Below are positions 58,955 to 64,000 of a DNA stretch of 64,000 bases, one piece after another. Numbering within the stretch: position 1 is the first letter of the stretch; each line of letters starts with the position of its first letter. Origin of the DNA: Pseudomonas sp. Bc-h. GTDB taxonomy: Bacteria; Pseudomonadota; Gammaproteobacteria; Pseudomonadales; Pseudomonadaceae. The stretch is from contig NZ_MUIN01000012.1 of NCBI RefSeq assembly GCF_002080045.1, positions 145,841 through 209,840 of the forward strand, given 5' to 3'. The position numbers and the translations under genes are program-made. The notes beneath the pieces were generated by a model that was not told the origin of the DNA, did not search any database, and was given only the letters and a program-made list of their open reading frames with translations.

Positions 58955-61177
58955 CTACCGCGCCAACGGCACGGTAAAACGGAACACGCTGCCGACGCCC
59001 GGCTCGCTGCTGGCCGTCAGCTCGCCGCCGTGAGCCTTGACGATCCCTTGCGAGATGTAAAGGCCCAGCCCGCTGCCGCTGGGGTTGCCCTCGCGGATGC
59101 GCCAGTAACGTTCGAACACATGGGGCAGTTGCTCTGGATCGATGCCGGTTCCCGAATCGGTAATGCTGATCGCGACAAAATCCCCGTCGACAGTGGCCGT
59201 GACGCTAATGCGGCCCTCCTTCGGGGTGAACTTGATCGCGTTACCCACCAGATTCGACAACACCTGAAACAGGCGCTCGGTGTCGGCCATGATCTTCAGC
59301 TGGGGCTCGCTGCTGAACGTCAGGTCGATGAATTTGTTCAGCGCCAGAGGCATGAGCAGCGACCAGGCGTCCTCGAACAGCTGACTGACCTCCAGCGGAT
59401 GGGGGGCGATCAGGTAGCGCCCGGCCTCGATCTTAGAGGTGTCGAGCAAGTCCTCCAGCAGGTTGGTCATGCGCCCCGATGCTCGTTGCAGCGTGTCGAC
59501 TGCAGAACTGAGCCGTTTGGAGGACGGGCTGATATCGGCGGCGATCACCCGTTGCATCATCCCGCACTGCATGACGATCACCGTCAGCGGGCTGCGCAGG
59601 TCGTGGGACACCACTGCCACCAGCTCATCGCGAGCGCGGACGGCGTCTTGCTCACGCAACACCTGACGCGACAGATCGGATTCCAGCGCCGAACGACGCA
59701 GGTCAGATACCGCGTAAATGTCTCCGCTCGTCCACGCTCGGGCTGTGCCAGCCACCTCTTGCTTCCACGCTTCGAACGATTCCCGTGGGCGCAGGCGGTT
59801 GGCCACCACCACTTTGGTTTTATCCGGGTCGCCCCCCCACTGCACGCTGCTTTTCACCTCAGGGCGGAACCACAGAACCGCGTTGTCGATCGGTTTGGGC
59901 AGGCTGAATGCCAGTAGCCCGCTGGCAAGGTGCGGGTAATCCTTCGCTGGGGCGAATGCCTCACAAAGACTCGATGTGTGCACCGTGGTTTCGGGCTGCT
60001 GCTGTACCCATTGCTGCAACGCCCGGACCTGCTCAGGCGTCGGGCACTGGCCGAACAGATGCAACCGATCCTCGATGATCACGGCAGCGCCATCGGCATC
60101 GGCAAGCGCCAGCAGATCCTCAGGATGTTCGATAAGCCCCTGGTACACGTCTCCTTCAACCTCGGACATGGCCCGGGCAAGGGTGCCGAGCACGCCGGCC
60201 TTGGCCTCTCGCTGGTGCTGCGCGTGCAGATCTTCCAGCGCACTGATCTGCATCGACAGCACCTGGCCGATGGTCTGGCACGCCGCGCGAAGGGCATGCG
60301 GGACGTGCAATGGCTGGCGGTTGCCACAGCTGATCAGGCCCCAGAGCCGATCATTCTTGAGCAAGGAGATACTCATGGACGAGCGCACGCCCATGTTCTG
60401 AATGTACTGACAGTGAATCGGCGACACGCTGCGCAGCACCGCGTAGGTCATGTCCAGCGCCTGGCCGTTGTCAGGACGCAGGGCCGGGATCATGGGCACC
60501 GGAACATACGCTGCATCGGGAATGATCCGCAGCCAGTTCAGGCGATACAGCTCGCGCGCCTGCTGCGGAATGTCGCTGGCGGGGAAAAACAGGCCCTGAT
60601 ACGCATCCAGTTCAGGTGTCGCAGACTCGGCGATGACCTGGCCATGGCCCTGTTCCTGAAAACGGTAGACCAGCACCCGGTCGTAGCCGGTCAGCTCGCG
60701 GACTTCATTGACGCTGATGATGTAAAGCTCAGCCAGGGTTTTCGCCGATTGCATACGCCGCAACGTGCGGCCCAGGCGTTGGTCCAGAGACTTGCCAGCC
60801 AGCGGTGACAGAGGCTGCAGGGCTTCGAGCTCGAGAAACAGCAAGCCGTCATGGCGGTGCACCAGGCAATCAAAGGACTGATCGCGGAAACTGAGCGACA
60901 GAGGATTGATGTCCTCAGTCGACTCGGTTTCCAGCACCAGACGTAAACGCCTCGCCTGCTCTTCACCCAGCCAGCGGGACAACGCCTGACCGGGTGCGAC
61001 ATCGCCGGCCAACGCCAGAACGGCTGCAGCGTTGGCACTGGCCTGCTGCACGCTCCAGGACATCTCGTCGACCGTCAGCAACACACCATGGGGCTGGATC
61101 GCGCCGGGGATGCGGATCGGTTCATTGGCGCAGTTCTGGACCAAGGCGTCCAGACGTTGTTCGGACATGGCAGTCAT
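58955..61177 (-). CDS. bphP: BphP bacteriophytochrome histidine kinase
   Basis: The 740-residue photoreceptor has an N-terminal PAS with the biliverdin-binding cysteine in VQNCANEPIRIPGAIQPHG. A GAF domain has LVYRFQEQGHGQVIAES and the PASDIPQQAR chromophore motif, and a PHY domain follows. The kinase has the phosphorylated His in VAVVSHDLRSPLTVI and ATP-site boxes NLVGNAIKFTPKEG, DSGTGIDPEQL and GSGLGLYIS. It senses red/far-red light. bphO, which makes biliverdin, precedes it with an overlap. No response regulator gene is adjacent, so its partner is elsewhere. Confidence 0.94.
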   Translation of the reverse strand: MTAMSEQRLDALVQNCANEPIRIPGAIQPHGVLLTVDEMSWSVQQASANAAAVLALAGDVAPGQALSRWLGEEQARRLRLVLETESTEDINPLSLSFRDQSFDCLVHRHDGLLFLELEALQPLSPLAGKSLDQRLGRTLRRMQSAKTLAELYIISVNEVRELTGYDRVLVYRFQEQGHGQVIAESATPELDAYQGLFFPASDIPQQARELYRLNWLRIIPDAAYVPVPMIPALRPDNGQALDMTYAVLRSVSPIHCQYIQNMGVRSSMSISLLKNDRLWGLISCGNRQPLHVPHALRAACQTIGQVLSMQISALEDLHAQHQREAKAGVLGTLARAMSEVEGDVYQGLIEHPEDLLALADADGAAVIIEDRLHLFGQCPTPEQVRALQQWVQQQPETTVHTSSLCEAFAPAKDYPHLASGLLAFSLPKPIDNAVLWFRPEVKSSVQWGGDPDKTKVVVANRLRPRESFEAWKQEVAGTARAWTSGDIYAVSDLRRSALESDLSRQVLREQDAVRARDELVAVVSHDLRSPLTVIVMQCGMMQRVIAADISPSSKRLSSAVDTLQRASGRMTNLLEDLLDTSKIEAGRYLIAPHPLEVSQLFEDAWSLLMPLALNKFIDLTFSSEPQLKIMADTERLFQVLSNLVGNAIKFTPKEGRISVTATVDGDFVAISITDSGTGIDPEQLPHVFERYWRIREGNPSGSGLGLYISQGIVKAHGGELTASSEPGVGSVFRFTVPLAR

Positions 61178-61884
61178 AGCAGCACTCCTGTGCCTTCAAG
61201 CCATCCTTCGAAACAGGAAAAGGTGGCGCACGCAGCGTCCACCGTCTGTTGGTTGTAGTCGGGATGGTCGCTGGCTGCCAACTCTTTGAGAAAGTCTTTC
61301 CACAGGCGGCCCGTGTCACGGCCATAGACATCAAGAAATTCGCCACCGTTATCCGGGCCGATGGCCAATCTGTCGGCGATGATCCTTCGCAGCACCTGCC
61401 CGCCCAGCGTTGCGCCTTCCATGACGTACATCACGCCGAGCAATCGGGCATGGGAATCGAGTGTCGGCAGTTCGCAACACACAGGTAACGCGGCGATCTG
61501 TTCGGCGGTCAGGCCCAGTGCATGCAGATCCTTGAGCAATGCCGGGATCTTCTGCCGCTGGGGATTTGCGCCTTCAGCGCCCAGAAAGCCTTCGATGCGC
61601 CGCTGCAACGGGGCATGAAAACCGTAATAGGCTTCGATGATCCGTTTATAGGTGGCTTGATCGAGTTGGGGGTGCGTCAGCGGCAGCCGGGCTTCCAGCC
61701 GCTTGTGCTGCACGGCGGTGGCGATGCGCAGCATTTGCAGGACGGGCAGCGGCGTCAGCGGTGCGGTGGAGAGGTGCAGCTCGGGAGTCGCTTCGACCAA
61801 GGGCGGTGGCGTCCAGTCAGTAGGGGGGAAATCTTGGAGTACAAAGCCACCTGCAGGTTCAAGGCAATGGGCTACCGCGCACAC
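61174..61884 (-). CDS. bphO: BphO haem oxygenase
   Basis: The protein opens haem to biliverdin for the phytochrome. Haem ligand His lies in ATAVQHKRLEARLPL, and the distal helix motif is LLGVMYVMEGATLGGQVLRRII. It overlaps bphP by four bases (ATGA at 61174-61177), giving a coupled bphO-bphP operon. The start is uncertain: GTG 61884 gives 236 residues but has no ribosome site, while ATG 61734 gives 186 residues close to the usual size. The 50 extra residues (PTDWTPPPLVEATPEL...) do not match the family. Confidence 0.88.
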   Translation of the reverse strand: MCAVAHCLEPAGGFVLQDFPPTDWTPPPLVEATPELHLSTAPLTPLPVLQMLRIATAVQHKRLEARLPLTHPQLDQATYKRIIEAYYGFHAPLQRRIEGFLGAEGANPQRQKIPALLKDLHALGLTAEQIAALPVCCELPTLDSHARLLGVMYVMEGATLGGQVLRRIIADRLAIGPDNGGEFLDVYGRDTGRLWKDFLKELAASDHPDYNQQTVDAACATFSCFEGWLEGTGVLL

Positions 61885-61917
61885 TAATGTACGCGGCAGC
61901 CGGGTGCAAACCTGCTA

Positions 61918-63543
61918 TCAGAAGATGTAGTCGGTGGTCAGGAAGCTCGATTCGCGATTGTGGATGATGTCGCTGATCAGCGCCTTGTTGCTCTCCTGGA
62001 ACTTGGTGGCCACCAGCGTACGGATCGAGAACACGCGCAAGGCGTCGTGGACCGACAGGGTCCCTTCCGCCGAGTTCTTGCGTCCGTTGAACGGGAAGCT
62101 GTCAGGGCCGCGCTGGCACTGGGCGTTGATGTTGATCCGGCCCACCTGATTGGCGAATGCATCCACCAGTCGTCCGACCTGCTTGGAGTCGTTGCCGAAG
62201 ATACTCAGCTGCTGACCGAAGTCCGAATCCAGCACGTATTCGATGACGGTATCCAGATCGCGGTAAGCCACCACTGGCACCACCGGGCCGAACTGTTCCT
62301 CGTGATAGACGCGCATGTCCGGGGTCACCGGGTACAGCACCGCCGGGTAGAAAAACTGCTGATGGGTGGTGCCGCCGCCCTCGTTGACCACTTTGGCGCC
62401 TTTGCTCACGGCATCGTCGACCAGCCCTTGCAGGTATTCGGTCTTGCCCGGCTCCGGCAGCGGCGTCAGCGAAACGCCCGGCTCCCACGGCATGCCTGGC
62501 TTGAGCTGCGCCAGTTTCTCTTCGAACTTCTCAAGGAAGCTGCCCACCACGTTTTCATGCACGAAGAGGATTTTCAGTGCGGTGCAGCGCTGGCCGTTGA
62601 ACGACAGCGAACCGGTGATGGCCTCGCTGACCGCGTTGTCGAGATTGACGTCGGGCAGCACGATGCCCGGGTTCTTGGCGTCCAGCCCCAGGGCTGCGCG
62701 CAGGCGATGCGGCTTGGGGTGCAGCTTTTTCAGGGCGCTGGCGGCCTTGTTGGTGCCGATGAAGGCAAACACGTCGATCTTGCCGCTGGCCATCAGCGCG
62801 CTGACGGTCTCGCGGCCGCTGCCGTAGATGACGTTGATCACCCCGGCCGGGAAGCTGTCGCGGAAGGCTTCCAGCAGCGGACGGATCAACAGCACGCCGA
62901 ACTTGGCCGGTTTGAAGACCACGGTGTTGCCCATGATCAGCGCCGGAATCAGCGTGGTGAAGGTCTCGTTCAGCGGGTAGTTGTAAGGGCCCATGCACAG
63001 GGTCACGCCCAGCGGCACACGGCGAATCTGGCCAAGAGTGTCCTGCTCCAGTTCGAAACGGCTGGATCGGCGGTCCAGTTCCTTGAGCGCATTGATAGTG
63101 TCGACGATGTAGTCGCAGGTACGGTCGAACTCTTTCTGCGAGTCCTTGAGGTTCTTGCCGATTTCCCACATCAGCAGCGTGACCACGGCGTCCCGCTGCT
63201 CGCGCATCAGTTTGAGGAAGGTCTCGACGTGGTTGATGCGATCGACGACGCGCATGGTCGGCCAGGCGCCCTGCCCCCGATCATAGGCTTTGACCGCCGC
63301 GTCCAGAGCGGTCATCGCGGTGTCGGCGTCCATCAATGGGGTACTGCCCAGCACCACCGACTCAAGGCCTGCGTCGGTCTTCAACGAAACCGGACTGAGC
63401 ACCGGCGCCAGCGGTCCTTGCCACTGACGCAGTTCGCCATTGACCAAGTACTCTCGCTGCTCGATGGCAGGGCCTGCGCGAAACTGCTCAGGAATTTCAT
63501 CGGCGCTCGGGTACAGGTTGTCCAGGCGGTTTTGCAGGGTCAT
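61918..63543 (-). CDS. gapN: GapN-type NADP-dependent aldehyde dehydrogenase
   Basis: The 541-residue enzyme of the aldehyde dehydrogenase superfamily has the Asn of GPYNYPLNETFTTL, the NADP region NTVVFKPAKFG and the catalytic cysteine in SFNGQRCTALK. Its long type and ININAQCQRGPDSFPFNGRKNSAEGTLS tail match bacterial non-phosphorylating glyceraldehyde-3-phosphate dehydrogenases. It would turn glyceraldehyde-3-phosphate to 3-phosphoglycerate with NADP+. The block holding the general-base Glu is unusual (RAALGLDAKNPGIV). The ribosome site AAGAGG precedes the ATG at 63543. Confidence 0.85.
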   Translation of the reverse strand: MTLQNRLDNLYPSADEIPEQFRAGPAIEQREYLVNGELRQWQGPLAPVLSPVSLKTDAGLESVVLGSTPLMDADTAMTALDAAVKAYDRGQGAWPTMRVVDRINHVETFLKLMREQRDAVVTLLMWEIGKNLKDSQKEFDRTCDYIVDTINALKELDRRSSRFELEQDTLGQIRRVPLGVTLCMGPYNYPLNETFTTLIPALIMGNTVVFKPAKFGVLLIRPLLEAFRDSFPAGVINVIYGSGRETVSALMASGKIDVFAFIGTNKAASALKKLHPKPHRLRAALGLDAKNPGIVLPDVNLDNAVSEAITGSLSFNGQRCTALKILFVHENVVGSFLEKFEEKLAQLKPGMPWEPGVSLTPLPEPGKTEYLQGLVDDAVSKGAKVVNEGGGTTHQQFFYPAVLYPVTPDMRVYHEEQFGPVVPVVAYRDLDTVIEYVLDSDFGQQLSIFGNDSKQVGRLVDAFANQVGRININAQCQRGPDSFPFNGRKNSAEGTLSVHDALRVFSIRTLVATKFQESNKALISDIIHNRESSFLTTDYIF

Positions 63544-63705
63544 TTCTCTTTACCTCTTCCAGTCGGTAATCGTGCGAAACACACTACGCCACAGCTTGAA
63601 GCGAATGAAAAGAGTTGTGACAAATGTCACGGCTGCGTGACAGAGATCGCTGCCGTCGTGACCTCCGGCGTCTCCCACAGGGAATGCGCTACGCCGAAGG
63701 TTTGG

Positions 63706-63796
63706 GCCTGACCTGTACACAGGAATCGGGGGAAACCGCAGGGTCGAGCCTGACCTTTCCACAGGAATCGAGGGGAACCGCGAGGTTGAGTCTGAC
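63706..63796. repeat. 42-base tandem repeat
   Basis: GCCTGACC begins at 63706, and again at 63748; a variant GTCTGAC begins at 63790. The two full units share CACAGGAATCG followed by a GGGGAA-CCGC block and differ at several bases. The array runs straight into the 107-base repeat. No gene occupies this end of the window. Confidence 0.75.
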
Positions 63797-64000
63797 ACTG
63801 GACCTGTGGGAGCTGCTGGAGGTTACGACAGTGGCGATGCGGTGGATCAGCCACAGATGAGTCGCCTGAAACCACGCTGTCGCTGCCGTGGGTTGAGCCT
63901 GACACTGGACCTGTGGGAGCTGCTGGAGGTTACGACAGTGGCGATGCGGTGGATCAGCCACAGATGAGTCGCCTGAAACCACGCTGTCGCTGCCGTCGTG
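63786..64000. repeat. 107-base tandem duplication reaching the window end
   Basis: Copy 1 (63786-63892) and copy 2 (63893-63999) are nearly identical, both starting TTGAG and containing GACCTGTGGGAGCTGCTGGA. They differ by one base near the start (GAGTCTG versus GAGCCTG) and in the last few bases. More copies may lie beyond the window. The GACCTGTGGGAGC part is typical of Pseudomonas intergenic repeats. Confidence 0.85.

Noticed and set aside
61960..63711. A long open frame on the plus strand opposite the GapN-type gene
   Set aside because: It is an antisense shadow of a clear, motif-bearing gene; it has no ribosome site and no recognisable domain.
63700..64000. The right-end repeats as a CRISPR array
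   Set aside because: The units are adjacent, of 42 and 107 bases, with no unique spacers between constant repeats and no cas genes.

Overview
The window reads as chromosomal DNA of a fluorescent or plant-associated Pseudomonas. The evidence is gacA-uvrC-pgsA next to a tRNA-Gly/Cys/Leu cluster, the hbcR-type regulator with a 3-hydroxybutyrate permease and bdhA, protocatechuate (pca) genes, a bphO-bphP phytochrome pair, Pseudomonas-type REP hairpins and high-GC coding throughout. Most of it is ordinary core and niche metabolism. Accessory character is limited to an RHS gene beside the tRNAs, a phage-type repressor pair, a RES/Xre toxin-antitoxin pair and short repeats.

1-9.8 kb: the start of a leftward gene, a candidate rightward small RNA ending in a strong terminator, an AruH-like aminotransferase, cytochrome b561, a TPR protein, an ECF sigma/anti-sigma pair, copC-copD, an Ada-type DNA repair regulator, the xre-res pair, and an AcuI-like reductase with its TetR regulator and two matching operators. 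9.8-18 kb: nitronate monooxygenase, modABC behind a ModE-type operator, topoisomerase IB, a UvrA2-type ABC protein and small acidic proteins.

18-26.3 kb: tRNA-Leu, Cys and Gly (minus strand), an RHS gene whose C-terminal part lies in another frame, then pgsA, uvrC and gacA, a divergent phage-type repressor/Cro-like pair, and a GNAT acetyltransferase. 26.5-29.7 kb: an aromatic-codon leader peptide and attenuator before a DAHP synthase, a lipase homologue lacking its catalytic serine, and a parvulin. 30-39.5 kb: yejABEF peptide uptake, then hbcR, a GntP permease and bdhA, with a sigma-54 promoter and two identical palindromes.

39.6-48 kb: a PilU-type ATPase, a second parvulin, and a leftward operon for D-amino-acid use (ABC importer, RidA, IclR regulator, zinc/PLP deaminase, sugar kinase). 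48-53 kb: small secreted and membrane proteins, a NUDIX hydrolase, the ABC-F protein YbiT and an EamA transporter. 53-59 kb: an OprD porin with a PcaR-like box, and pcaC, pcaB, pcaG, pcaH and pcaQ with a PcaQ-type operator. 59-64 kb: bphP-bphO, a GapN-type dehydrogenase and a tandem-repeat array running to the window edge.

The observations I would look at first are the DAHP-synthase leader/attenuator, the orphan-terminator small RNA, the split RHS gene inserted at the pgsA-tRNA junction, the serine-less lipase, and the paired GTCTC-N6-GAGAC sites before the 3-hydroxybutyrate genes. No CRISPR array, complete insertion sequence or intact prophage was seen.
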